From Thalassospira lucentensis (GTDB taxonomy: Bacteria > Pseudomonadota > Alphaproteobacteria > Rhodospirillales > Thalassospiraceae): 64,000 bases of DNA. The position numbers were made by a program, and so were the translations under genes. Position 1 is the stretch's first letter. Each line of letters opens with the position of its first letter. Positions 45,371 through 54,100 of the stretch are shown one piece after another. The notes under the pieces are model-generated. The model had not been told where the DNA came from and searched no databases. It saw nothing but the letters and a program-made list of their open reading frames with translations. The stretch spans positions 916,938 through 980,937 of the forward strand of contig NZ_JAATOV010000002.1 in the NCBI RefSeq assembly GCF_011806425.1, given 5' to 3'.

Positions 45371-46317
45371 TTGCAACCCGGATCGGCAAGAAATCTGGTG
45401 CGCCGGACAACTATACCCGTCTTGGCCAATATATCGCCGCTGCCGAGGAAAAAGGCGAGAAGCTCCATCAGTTCTGGATCCGCAATTGCGATGCCGGCAC
45501 AAATATCGAGGATCTAGATCTGGCCCTTCTGGAGATCGAAGCGGTTCGACGACTAAAGCCCGACATTGTCTATAAAACCTATCACCTTGTCGTTTCTTTC
45601 CGCCCTGGCGAGCAAGACAAGCTGACCAAAGAGATCTGATGGCCATAGAGGCAGAATATGCCAGAGCACTTGACTATGCCGACCATCAGCGTGTGGCCGG
45701 AACGCATATCAACACCGATAATTTCCATATGCACATCGCCTTTAACAAAGTGCATCCGGAAACGCTCAAGGTGATCACACCCCATCGGGATTTTAAAATT
45801 CTCGCCAAGGTCTCACGTGAGATGGAGAAGAAATATGGGCTGTCCATCGATCCTGGCATGACAGATGGTAAGGAGCGAAATCCAAACAAGCTGTCACCTG
45901 CAGCACGGAACTATGAGGCCTACACATGGCAGGAGTCATTCCAACGGCATGTGTTAAAACATAGAAGCGAGATGCTAGAAGGTTTGGGGAAGGCTAAGAC
46001 CTGGCAGGAAGCGCATGAGGTTCTGGCCGGATATGACATCAGCATCAAGCTACGTGGTAACGGTATGGTCCTGATGAGCCTGGACGGACAGGCGATGAAA
46101 GCCAGCCAGTTGGATCGATCGTACAGCAAGAAAAAGCTTGAAGAACGGTTTGGGATGTTTGAAGCACGACAAGTCAAACAATGCGGCAAAGGCAAGCATC
46201 AAGGCACAGCAAAACGCCGTTATAGGCCCCGTCCACTTGTACGACATCGCAATACGGCGGCTCTTTGGCGACGTTACCTCGGCAAGCGCAAAATCTTGCC
46301 CCAGCAGCCCAGCCTGA
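45367..46317 (+). pseudogene. Split TraI/MobP-type relaxase
   Basis: The N-terminal part (45367-45639) has IATRIGKKSG...YTRLGQYIAAA, with the likely nicking tyrosine, and YKTYHLVVSFRPGEQDKLTKEI. The second part, in another frame from 45639, continues MAIEAEYARALDYADHQRVAGTHINTDNFHMHIAFNKVHP with the metal-binding histidines. The stop and restart overlap as TGATG. Near 46160 the sense frame returns to the first (KHDKSNNAAKASIKAQQNA...) and ends at 46317. Read together the parts form one RP4 TraI-like relaxase without a long C-terminus. It is probably inactive, but reinitiation at TGATG could in principle yield two fragments. Confidence 0.78.
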
Positions 46318-46512
46318 CAGCACGGGCTTTGCGAAATTGGAAGATGTTTTTGCTGTTGGAGGCTCATCAGGATCCGTTAGCTTTGGTCTTGATCTTGGCG
46401 CACAGACAAGTGCTGAGCATCTTGACGACGAAAACCTTCATAGACCGGAAAAACTACCCCAACTCAATGAAGTTTCACAAAGACTTGTCGTGATAATCGT
46501 TACCGTTCGGAG

Positions 46513-47676
46513 TCATCCGCTATGAGAAGCAGACGGCAACACAGGACGGCACAAGCGGCTTTCCATGGGAATGGCACGCAGGCGCTGGCTCAGTTCTAAA
46601 GCTGGCAGCATAAGGTCGATAGTCGCAAAACGGATATGATGCCCCTGTATCTCAGCCGTCTCATCAATATTGGAACCAATCGCCGGGTACAAAAGAAGGC
46701 CTTCCGAGGACAAAGAACGCGGCTCATCGTGCCGTTCCTGACTACGAAGATAGGCGTAGAGCTGGTAGATATGTGCCGATTTAAAGCGTAATGCCCCCCC
46801 ATGCTGTGAGCGTATGAACACGTTCGTAAACTTGGTATCAATGATGATCCGCCGATCCTCTCTCTCATTTTCGAGAATAATGTCTGTAACCATGATCGGC
46901 AGGAAATGCCGAATCCCCGAAGAAGCAGCATCAATAGGCCATTTAAATTTCTTACCAGGGTAAACGCGCCAACCATCTTCACGAGACAATTCAGCGTTAA
47001 AGAAATTTCCGATAGCGCGTTCAAAGAGCTTCCGAAACTCTGTCTCTGCTCGATCTGCATCCAAAACAGAACGTGTGCCCGTTTCCTCTGTCGGCAACAC
47101 GAGATCGAAGACCGCGCGAGCGAGTGAAACCATAAGCCGATCTTCGGCTTCATGTCGTCCGATTTGATCCGTGGCCATATCCCCACGTGACGGGTTTACT
47201 GCGCTAACGCCAGAGCTGCCAAGTGCCCCCGCTAGCATTTTTGTACGATGTCTCAAACGGTCATTATCGAGCACCCCACCGACGACGCTCAGGGCTGCAC
47301 GAACCAAACGGTTGCGTGGAGTGTCGATGGTAAGCTCTTCAAACCGGCACGCGATCTCACCTCGACTTAGCAACGCACGCGTCTCAGTCTGTAGCATGTC
47401 GATACGCCCACGCACTCGCCGCAGCGTGTCCTCACGGTGTCGATATCCGAAGCTGAGGTTGCGCCGGAGACGATTTTCTACTGTGTAACAAAGTAACCGA
47501 GCAATCAGCGATTTGAAGTCGGGTGAGGTCTCGATCTCTGCATCAAATTTCCCCCGAAACTTGACCAAATCATGCGCATAGAGAAATAGGAACCAAACAT
47601 TGCGCACCGGTATCTTGTCGTAAACAAGACGAATATCGTTCGTATCAGAAGACGTGAACATCCCGTCCACCATCAT
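46513..47676 (-). CDS. mcrC: McrC-like restriction endonuclease subunit
   Basis: McrC is the nuclease subunit that cuts DNA under control of the McrB GTPase ring. This 387-residue protein has the family N-terminal part (RNVWFLFLYAHDLVKF, RVRGRIDMLQT, and EELTIDTPRNRLVRAAL) and a C-terminal PD-(D/E)XK nuclease core: MVTDIIL with D265 and IIIDTKF with D280 and K282, followed by HIYQLYAYLRSQ. It is the last gene of the operon, overlapping mcrB by 4 bases (ATGA at 47676-47673). The gene end abuts the decayed conjugation region, which runs convergent to it. Confidence 0.9.
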   Translation of the reverse strand: MMVDGMFTSSDTNDIRLVYDKIPVRNVWFLFLYAHDLVKFRGKFDAEIETSPDFKSLIARLLCYTVENRLRRNLSFGYRHREDTLRRVRGRIDMLQTETRALLSRGEIACRFEELTIDTPRNRLVRAALSVVGGVLDNDRLRHRTKMLAGALGSSGVSAVNPSRGDMATDQIGRHEAEDRLMVSLARAVFDLVLPTEETGTRSVLDADRAETEFRKLFERAIGNFFNAELSREDGWRVYPGKKFKWPIDAASSGIRHFLPIMVTDIILENEREDRRIIIDTKFTNVFIRSQHGGALRFKSAHIYQLYAYLRSQERHDEPRSLSSEGLLLYPAIGSNIDETAEIQGHHIRFATIDLMLPALELSQRLRAIPMESRLCRPVLPSASHSG

Positions 47677-49532
47677 ATCGCCTGCAACAATCGGTCCCTC
47701 GAAGCAGCGGCCTTATCTAGATTATCAAACCAATATTCTTCCAGAAGCGGATAGATTTCCGTCTCGACGATATCATTAAACCAGAGGGTTCCATCACGAA
47801 TTTCATCGTCAGCGCCAGGAGTGACATAGCTATGTCCAATGCAGAATTGCGCACCAAGTGACTTATCTGCCGCAATCTCGTCATTTAACTCTTTCATCGC
47901 AATCTTAATGCGATCTAGAATCTCCACGTCCATACCAGTCTGGTCGCAACACCATTGGCGCCAGATATCGTTGAGATTAGTATCGAGAGACACGAAGGCA
48001 AACCGGCGGCGCAAAGCCAGGTCGACAAGAGCAAGCGAACGGTCGGCGATGTTCATTGTACCGATGACAAAGAGATTCTGCGGAATGAAGATTCGCTCCC
48101 CCTTGGCGCGCGAATAGGCCAATTCAATTGCCTCCTCCTCACGACGCTTGTCCTTTTCCAGCAGGGTAAGCATTTCTCCAAAGATCTGGGCTGGGTTCCC
48201 GCGATTGATTTCCTCGATGATAACAACGAAGGGAAGATCAGGCTCGGCGCGAGCAGCTTCTATAGCCTCTAAAAACATCCCATCAATCAATGCGAGATGC
48301 CCGTCTCCATCAGGACGCCACCCCCTCACAAAATCTTCATATGACAAAGAAGGGTGGAACTGGATGGACCGCATACGTTTACGGATCATTGCACGATCCC
48401 GAGTACCAATCAGCGCATAGCCTAATCGTTTGGCCAGCCATGTCTTTCCTGTTCCTGGAGGGCCTTGAAGAATTAGATTCTTCTTCAATTCCAGACGCGA
48501 AAGCGCGTCATCAATATCTTGCTCAGGCAAGAAACAACCATCTGCAACGATGTCTTCGATCCCGTAAGGAATGAGCTCGGCGGTATCGTTGTCAAGCTCC
48601 ACTTCCTCTTGCTCAAGATCGATTTCTGTCTGACTAGATTCCGACTTTCTATATCGTTTTACCCAATAAGGCTGCCGCAACCAAAATTCATAGTCCTGCT
48701 TATGTCCGGCAAAGGTAAACAGGATCAAACGGCGAGCAAACTCATCTGATGCGTCTGCTTTGACAATAGTGATGCGATAGGTAAAGAAATACCATTCGAG
48801 CGGCGGGTCCAAAGGTTGCCAATCAACCTTAACCGTTCGGCGATCTGTCGAGGCTTCCGTAATGGTGCCCAATGCCTTAATCCGCATACACGAGACAGGC
48901 TTATCGTGGTTCACGAATGGCAACTTGTATTTCTGTACATAGGTGGACTTGATCGCGATCCGATCGCCAGGTCGCATGCGGGCGACATGACCAGCATGCC
49001 TGTCCGTATATCCGTTTTGCCAAACACCTTCTGAGAGGAAACGCTCCAGCTGATCCTCTCTACCGTTCCAAACCGCGCCAACAAACCAAAATTGTCGCTT
49101 CGGATCATCAAAGATATCGTGTCCTAAATCATCTGAAGGCGCATCCTCGTCATCATCATCGGATGCGGTTTTATAACGAGCATGGACATCCTCAAACAGT
49201 TCGAGCGCCGCCTCATGGTCAAGCTGCGTCTCTCGCCCCTCATTTGTCAGTTCCCAAACGCCTCTCTTCTTACTAGTGACCAGTCCAGCCTTGCCCAGAT
49301 AAAATTTCGCCCATCCAACCTGGTTCTCATAATTCGACAGACCGTTTTTGTTGGTAAGCTTCAGATCAGCTTCTGAAACGACAGAACTCTTTGCGACCTC
49401 CTCGAAAACCTGCTTGGGTTCTGCTATGCCCCCGAATGTACGTAGGGCATCGAGTGTAGGGCCTAGCAACCGCACGAAACGCGGCCCACGCTTTTTCTGT
49501 CTAGGCTTATCCACCTGAGAGGTTTTATTCAT
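47673..49532 (-). CDS. mcrB: McrB-like AAA+ GTPase with N-terminal DNA-recognition domains
   Basis: McrB forms the motor ring that activates McrC. The AAA+ module carries Walker A LQGPPGTGKTWLAK (about residues 356-368), Walker B FVVIIEEINRGNPAQIFGE and the sensor GTMNIADRSLALVDLALRRRFAF. Ahead of it are a winged-helix-like domain (TLDALRTFGGIAEPKQVFEEVA... GLVTSKKRGVWELT) and an EVE/PUA-like module (RQFWFVGAVWNGREDQLERFLSEGVW...RMRPGDRIAIK), which would read modified bases. The ATG at 49532 has GGAAAGG before it and overlaps the preceding gene by 8 bases; an ATG at 49547 is also possible. Confidence 0.9.
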   Translation of the reverse strand: MNKTSQVDKPRQKKRGPRFVRLLGPTLDALRTFGGIAEPKQVFEEVAKSSVVSEADLKLTNKNGLSNYENQVGWAKFYLGKAGLVTSKKRGVWELTNEGRETQLDHEAALELFEDVHARYKTASDDDDEDAPSDDLGHDIFDDPKRQFWFVGAVWNGREDQLERFLSEGVWQNGYTDRHAGHVARMRPGDRIAIKSTYVQKYKLPFVNHDKPVSCMRIKALGTITEASTDRRTVKVDWQPLDPPLEWYFFTYRITIVKADASDEFARRLILFTFAGHKQDYEFWLRQPYWVKRYRKSESSQTEIDLEQEEVELDNDTAELIPYGIEDIVADGCFLPEQDIDDALSRLELKKNLILQGPPGTGKTWLAKRLGYALIGTRDRAMIRKRMRSIQFHPSLSYEDFVRGWRPDGDGHLALIDGMFLEAIEAARAEPDLPFVVIIEEINRGNPAQIFGEMLTLLEKDKRREEEAIELAYSRAKGERIFIPQNLFVIGTMNIADRSLALVDLALRRRFAFVSLDTNLNDIWRQWCCDQTGMDVEILDRIKIAMKELNDEIAADKSLGAQFCIGHSYVTPGADDEIRDGTLWFNDIVETEIYPLLEEYWFDNLDKAAASRDRLLQAI

Positions 49533-50763
49533 GACCGACCTTTCCATTAGGTTTGGCGTCGGCTAAAGCGCTTGTGTCGCGCCTTATCAAAGAAGCCTGC
49601 TGCGGGTCATAGACGCAACCTGAAATCGTGCCATCCTTGATCCGCTCGACAGCCTCCTCGATCACAAACAGCGGAACAAGGAACCACTCACGCGGGATCA
49701 CTGGCCTGCCAAAACGGTCCCTAACCTCAATCTCAAGGCGGGCAGGCTCGAAGATGCGGTGAATGAGGTTTTCCAACTTTGTACGGTTGATATTGTATAG
49801 CTCGTAAGTCGCAACAATCTCTACATTGTCCATCAGGAATGTCGGTTGAAGTTGAGCCCCTGCAATCCGTTTCTCAACACTCATGTTTGTGACGCCGATC
49901 TTGTGAACCAGGTCGCGGTTCTCAGCAACAAGCGGGTGCTCTGACTTACTCCTCAGTACATAGATTGTACCGCTTGCCTCATCACCGTCGATTTTCTGAT
50001 CAGAGAACAAGGGGCCCGCTGTTGGCTCAGTTATCCGTCGGCCTGCCTCATCCTTGTTAAGAGCACGCTGAAGCGAGCGCAAAAGCATATTGCTTTCAGT
50101 ACCATTATCGAAAATCACCCGCAGGCGTGCATCTGTTCGTCCCTGATCCGTAAGCGTCGTTTCTCCCTTTTCGGCCACATATGCTTTTTGGCCCCCAACA
50201 ATGAAAAAGCGACCTTTTTCGATCTCGGCCTTCATCTCAAAAGGACGTGTTTCACGCAGACCGGTATCGAGTTCCTTCTGAACATGCTCAAAAAGGGGTT
50301 TGAATTTGTCGAAGTCTTCGCAACGGTCCCGATTTGCGACTTCCTCAGCAGCACGTCGCTCTGCGGTCGAACGAACATGACGGAGCTCGGTGATCGGCGG
50401 CGTTTCTACGTCGATACCAAGTTCCGCGAGAAGAGCATCATCATCGAGGTCGTCTTCGGCGACGGCGTAAGCAGTACCTCCAACAGCCAAGAGCCCTTGA
50501 TGATCAATCGCCTCGACCAATGCACGCGCATCAGCCTGCTCACGGATACGATCAAGACGGACAGCATAGAGACGCTCAAAGATGTCGCGGTCTTCGCCGT
50601 GTTGCGGAGCCTGCCCATTTTCTTCAACAAAGCGCTGGATTTCTTCGAAGCCAGCAACAATACGCTCTTCGCGCGGGGTGCGGCTTGGCGCTTTCTTGGT
50701 TTCGACCTCAACACCGAGCTCGGCAAGAAGGGCATCATCGTCATCAGTAAACGTCTTACCCAT
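49525..50763 (-). CDS. GIY-YIG (T5orf172-like) nuclease with duplicated acidic motif
   Basis: The C-terminal half holds a GIY-YIG-type nuclease domain: GTIYVLRSKSEHP (266-278), LVHKIGVTNMSVEKRI (285-300, with Arg299) and LENLIHRIFEP with the metal-binding glutamate region. The first 200 residues are acidic and helical and contain an internal repeat: DDDALLAELGVEVET (8-22) recurs as DDDALLAELGIDVET (107-121). I have not seen this duplication in a named family. It overlaps the helicase gene by 8 bases and mcrB by 8 bases, so it is an integral operon member. It probably cuts or nicks DNA for the system, which is inference. Confidence 0.85.
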   Translation of the reverse strand: MGKTFTDDDDALLAELGVEVETKKAPSRTPREERIVAGFEEIQRFVEENGQAPQHGEDRDIFERLYAVRLDRIREQADARALVEAIDHQGLLAVGGTAYAVAEDDLDDDALLAELGIDVETPPITELRHVRSTAERRAAEEVANRDRCEDFDKFKPLFEHVQKELDTGLRETRPFEMKAEIEKGRFFIVGGQKAYVAEKGETTLTDQGRTDARLRVIFDNGTESNMLLRSLQRALNKDEAGRRITEPTAGPLFSDQKIDGDEASGTIYVLRSKSEHPLVAENRDLVHKIGVTNMSVEKRIAGAQLQPTFLMDNVEIVATYELYNINRTKLENLIHRIFEPARLEIEVRDRFGRPVIPREWFLVPLFVIEEAVERIKDGTISGCVYDPQQASLIRRDTSALADAKPNGKVGHE

Positions 50764-52807
50764 TGGAAGCTTCCTGCTTCATACGAGCGAGGAATGCCAC
50801 ACCTTCGGCCATGCGCTTTTCCCAAGCATCCGGCGACGTGATGGATGGCAGCCGATCACGCTCCTGCTTGAATTTCAGCGCGCGTTTAGCCAAGTCTCGT
50901 GCCTCTTCTGGCGTGAGTTGAACTTTCTTTGCTGAAATCACGGCGGCAACTTGCCTCAAACTCTCTTCACTCATTGCCTTGGCAAGGATCGCATAGGCTT
51001 CACTAAAGGGGTTAATACGATCGATCAGATCAATATCGAGTTCGCGCACATCCATTGCGAATTTTCTCACGCCCTGAATCAAAGCATTGTTTCCAGCCTT
51101 GTCAGAAACATCAGCTTGGAGTGCTGCTTCCTTTGCCTTCTGCGTAAGGTTGAGGGCGGCGATGGCGTGCTGGCGCACGGCTTCCTGATCGTGATCGTCG
51201 AGCTCAGGATACCGGTCCTTGATGATCTTGCCCATGCGTACCTGGGTAAGCTCTTCTGGCACCAGTTCTTCGTCAAAAAGCCCGCGCTCGACTGTTGGCT
51301 TATCTTGAACGAAGGTCGCGATCACTTCATTCAGGTCTTCCTGACAAATCCGTTCGCCTTCTTTGGTCTTTGGCGTCACGAGCCCCTTGATCTCTATCTG
51401 GAACTGGCCGCTATCTTCATTGAAACCGACATTACACTTGCTCGGATCATACCCACCTTCCCCGTAGTCGAAACCCTCCTGCGGGCCATTGGCCGCCGCC
51501 TTCGGGGTGAAGTTGAAGCGCGGGGCGAGCACCTGCTCCATCAGCAAGCTGGCGGCGATGGCCTTCAGTGTATCGTTAACCGCCTCGGTCACAGCTTCTT
51601 CGGAAGCATCCGGTTCGGCAATCAGATTGGTGAACCTGGCGCGGGTCTTGCCTTCGGCATCGCGTGTTGCGCGCCCGATGATCTGGACGATCTCGGTCAA
51701 ACTCGATCGATAACCGACTGTCAGGGCGTGTTCGCACCAAATCCAGTCAAATCCCTCCTTGGCCATACCAAGGGCAATGATAATGTCAACATGGTCGCGG
51801 TTGTTCTTCTGGGCAGGGTCTTTGAGTGCTGCCGATACCTTGTCGCGCTTGCCAGCATCATCATCCACCAAATCAGCAATGCGCAGCACGTAACCGTCAG
51901 CGCGTTTGACAAGCTGAAAACCCGTTGTCGGGTCGGTGCCCTGCCACTCGCCAAGCTCCTCGATGATGTGCTCAACTTCTCTGATCTTGTCCTTCGTGCT
52001 TTCGCGCGAATTGACCGATGGAATATGGATGATGGTCTTCTCGGTCGGATCGAGCACCTTCAGGATGTCGTTGGCATAAGCGCCCGTATAGAAAAAATAC
52101 CCGATATCGAGCGCCTTCAGGTATTTGTAGCCATTGAGCTGCTCATAATAGGTGTAGGTGACGGTATCGAACTTTGCCTCCTCATGAGGCATCAAAACAG
52201 GCTCTGAATCGCCCCTGAAATAGCTACCTGTCATCGCGACGACATGAATCTTGTCACGGGCGATCAGCTCTGCCAACTGCACGCCAAGCTTGTTCGCAGG
52301 GTTCGCAGAAACATGATGGAACTCATCAATCGCAATCAGGCAATCATCGAAGGCTTCTATCCCGAATTTTTCAACAGCATTTCGAAATGTGGCATGCGGG
52401 CAAACAAGCACGCGATCCTCGCTAGCAAGGAAGGTCTTCACCGCACCCACCTTGCCCTCGTCGCCGCCCGGCGCATTGCAGAGGTTCCATTTGGGCACCA
52501 CCTGCCAATCCGTCCAAAAACCAAACTTCGATAGCGGCTCATTATTAAAGCTGGAACCGATCGACTTTTCGGGCACGGTGATGATCGCCTTGCGAAGGCC
52601 CTGATTATGCAACTTGTCAAGCGCGATGAACATCAACGCACGGCTCTTGCCCGAGGCAGGCGGTGACTTAATCAGGAGATAAGGCTCGCCCCGTTTCTCA
52701 TAGGCACGCTCCTGCATCGGGCGCATCCCAAGCTCGTTCGACTTGGTGGAATTGCCGGTTTGCGCGTAAGTAACGGATACGGACGGGACGTTCAGTTGAT
52801 CAGCCAT
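50756..52807 (-). CDS. SF2 DEAD/DEAH-type helicase of the restriction operon
   Basis: The 683-residue protein is a superfamily 2 helicase/translocase: Walker A SPPASGKSR (48-56), motif II DEFHH (161-165), motif III VVAMTGSYFRGDSE, and motif VI QIIGRATRDAEGKTRARF. The C-terminal 200 residues (ARDLAKRALKFKQERDRLPSITSPDAWEKR) form a helical extension. Such helicases pump or scan DNA in restriction and phage-defence systems. The start ATG directly abuts the stop of the preceding nuclease gene (52807/52808). The overlap with the GIY-YIG gene is 8 bases. Confidence 0.92.
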   Translation of the reverse strand: MADQLNVPSVSVTYAQTGNSTKSNELGMRPMQERAYEKRGEPYLLIKSPPASGKSRALMFIALDKLHNQGLRKAIITVPEKSIGSSFNNEPLSKFGFWTDWQVVPKWNLCNAPGGDEGKVGAVKTFLASEDRVLVCPHATFRNAVEKFGIEAFDDCLIAIDEFHHVSANPANKLGVQLAELIARDKIHVVAMTGSYFRGDSEPVLMPHEEAKFDTVTYTYYEQLNGYKYLKALDIGYFFYTGAYANDILKVLDPTEKTIIHIPSVNSRESTKDKIREVEHIIEELGEWQGTDPTTGFQLVKRADGYVLRIADLVDDDAGKRDKVSAALKDPAQKNNRDHVDIIIALGMAKEGFDWIWCEHALTVGYRSSLTEIVQIIGRATRDAEGKTRARFTNLIAEPDASEEAVTEAVNDTLKAIAASLLMEQVLAPRFNFTPKAAANGPQEGFDYGEGGYDPSKCNVGFNEDSGQFQIEIKGLVTPKTKEGERICQEDLNEVIATFVQDKPTVERGLFDEELVPEELTQVRMGKIIKDRYPELDDHDQEAVRQHAIAALNLTQKAKEAALQADVSDKAGNNALIQGVRKFAMDVRELDIDLIDRINPFSEAYAILAKAMSEESLRQVAAVISAKKVQLTPEEARDLAKRALKFKQERDRLPSITSPDAWEKRMAEGVAFLARMKQEASNG

Positions 52808-54100
52808 CTATCTCTCACCATATTCAGTCAAAGGCTCCAGAACCGGCACAAGTGCTGAGAAAACAGGCTTAAATCTACTTACCAATAGGGAAACGGCCTC
52901 GCTTATCTGGTCAATATCCTGAACATCCTTGATTTTGACAGTATTGTTTTTCAAGAACGTTGAGTATTTTGTTCCCTCTTGCGTTGCCTTCTTCTGAAAG
53001 CCGAACTCAAAGTTTTTCTGCGCACCAATATCTTTAATCGCTTCAATCAAAGTCTTTCTTGCTTCAAAATTGTTGAGTGGCCCAACCGATGCAAACAAAC
53101 GAACCGTACCTTCAGTTCCCTTGTTACCAATGAATATCTGTATCCAACAGATCAGTGGGTAGCCTGACCACCACTTTTCGCACCCTGGCCAATTGTAGTC
53201 ATCCTTTCCCAAGGCTTCGTACCAACCCGACGGGAGAAAACTGAACTTGTCCCCGCTACTCCAACAGTAAATGATCGACTGCTTGCCAACTTCAAGGACT
53301 TCTTTGCCCTCCCATCCCGCGCCAAAGGCATCGTCTAACGCCATCGAAAAGTTGGTCGATGCTCCATACTCTGAAATGAAATCGAGTACTTTTTTATGCT
53401 GACGATAGAGTGATCGGGCAAGTTGCTCGAGTTTTTTTTGCTCTTCACTCATACCAGCAGCCTCCTTGATGATTTCGATATAGTGCGCCAAAAACACACG
53501 AACCTCACGGCCCAAAGACTGACCTTCGGCCTGCATGGTACGGCCCAGCAAGTCACAGATGGCATCATAGCCAATCGTCGCGTAGCTGAGATCTTCGGGT
53601 TCCTCGTCATGCAACGTCAGGAAGATACCCCTAATATTGAGTTCCCCTTCCTCTGCCTCGAATGCAGCACGGGCTTTCTCGATATATTTCGGAAGTTGCC
53701 CCTTGGATTGCGACGCATGAAACTTGTTCTCGATGATAAACGCCCAATTGTTCCGACGAGAAAGCAGGAAGATATCAATGTGCAGCCACTCTCGCCTCAC
53801 TTCGATGTCTTGAATATCTGCTTGCGTAATATCCAGCGCCGTGGGGCTCCCCTTGGAACTCTCACCGCGCAAGGCTTCTGAAAGAAAAGCCTTAAGGAAC
53901 CGATCGCCCAAACCGTGGCTTTCAAGCGGATCAAGCAACCATGCTAGAATGTTTGAGTGCCTGAGCTCCATACCTTCCATCCGCATGATGCGGATTGGGT
54001 TGAAACGGTTAAGATATGCGTCAAGCTGATCAAGGTCTGGATTGTTTACAAACAGACTTTCAAGCTCTTCAACATTCGGATTGGAGGGGTGCTCAGTCAT
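52808..54100 (-). CDS. PD-(D/E)XK nuclease family protein (PDDEXK_4-like)
   Basis: The 430-residue protein has a nuclease core near the N-terminus: HSNILAWLLDPLESHGLGDRFLKAFL, HIDIFLLSRRNNWAFIIENKFHASQSKGQLPKY with D109, E124 and K126 as the metal-binding set, and GIFLTLHDEEPEDLSYATIGY. The C-terminal half (about 230-430) is a separate domain of unknown role with many tryptophans (CEKWWSGYPLICWIQIFIG). It overlaps the methyltransferase gene by 4 bases (ATGA, 54100-54097). It may supply DNA cleavage that the methyltransferase lacks. Confidence 0.9.
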   Translation of the reverse strand: MTEHPSNPNVEELESLFVNNPDLDQLDAYLNRFNPIRIMRMEGMELRHSNILAWLLDPLESHGLGDRFLKAFLSEALRGESSKGSPTALDITQADIQDIEVRREWLHIDIFLLSRRNNWAFIIENKFHASQSKGQLPKYIEKARAAFEAEEGELNIRGIFLTLHDEEPEDLSYATIGYDAICDLLGRTMQAEGQSLGREVRVFLAHYIEIIKEAAGMSEEQKKLEQLARSLYRQHKKVLDFISEYGASTNFSMALDDAFGAGWEGKEVLEVGKQSIIYCWSSGDKFSFLPSGWYEALGKDDYNWPGCEKWWSGYPLICWIQIFIGNKGTEGTVRLFASVGPLNNFEARKTLIEAIKDIGAQKNFEFGFQKKATQEGTKYSTFLKNNTVKIKDVQDIDQISEAVSLLVSRFKPVFSALVPVLEPLTEYGER

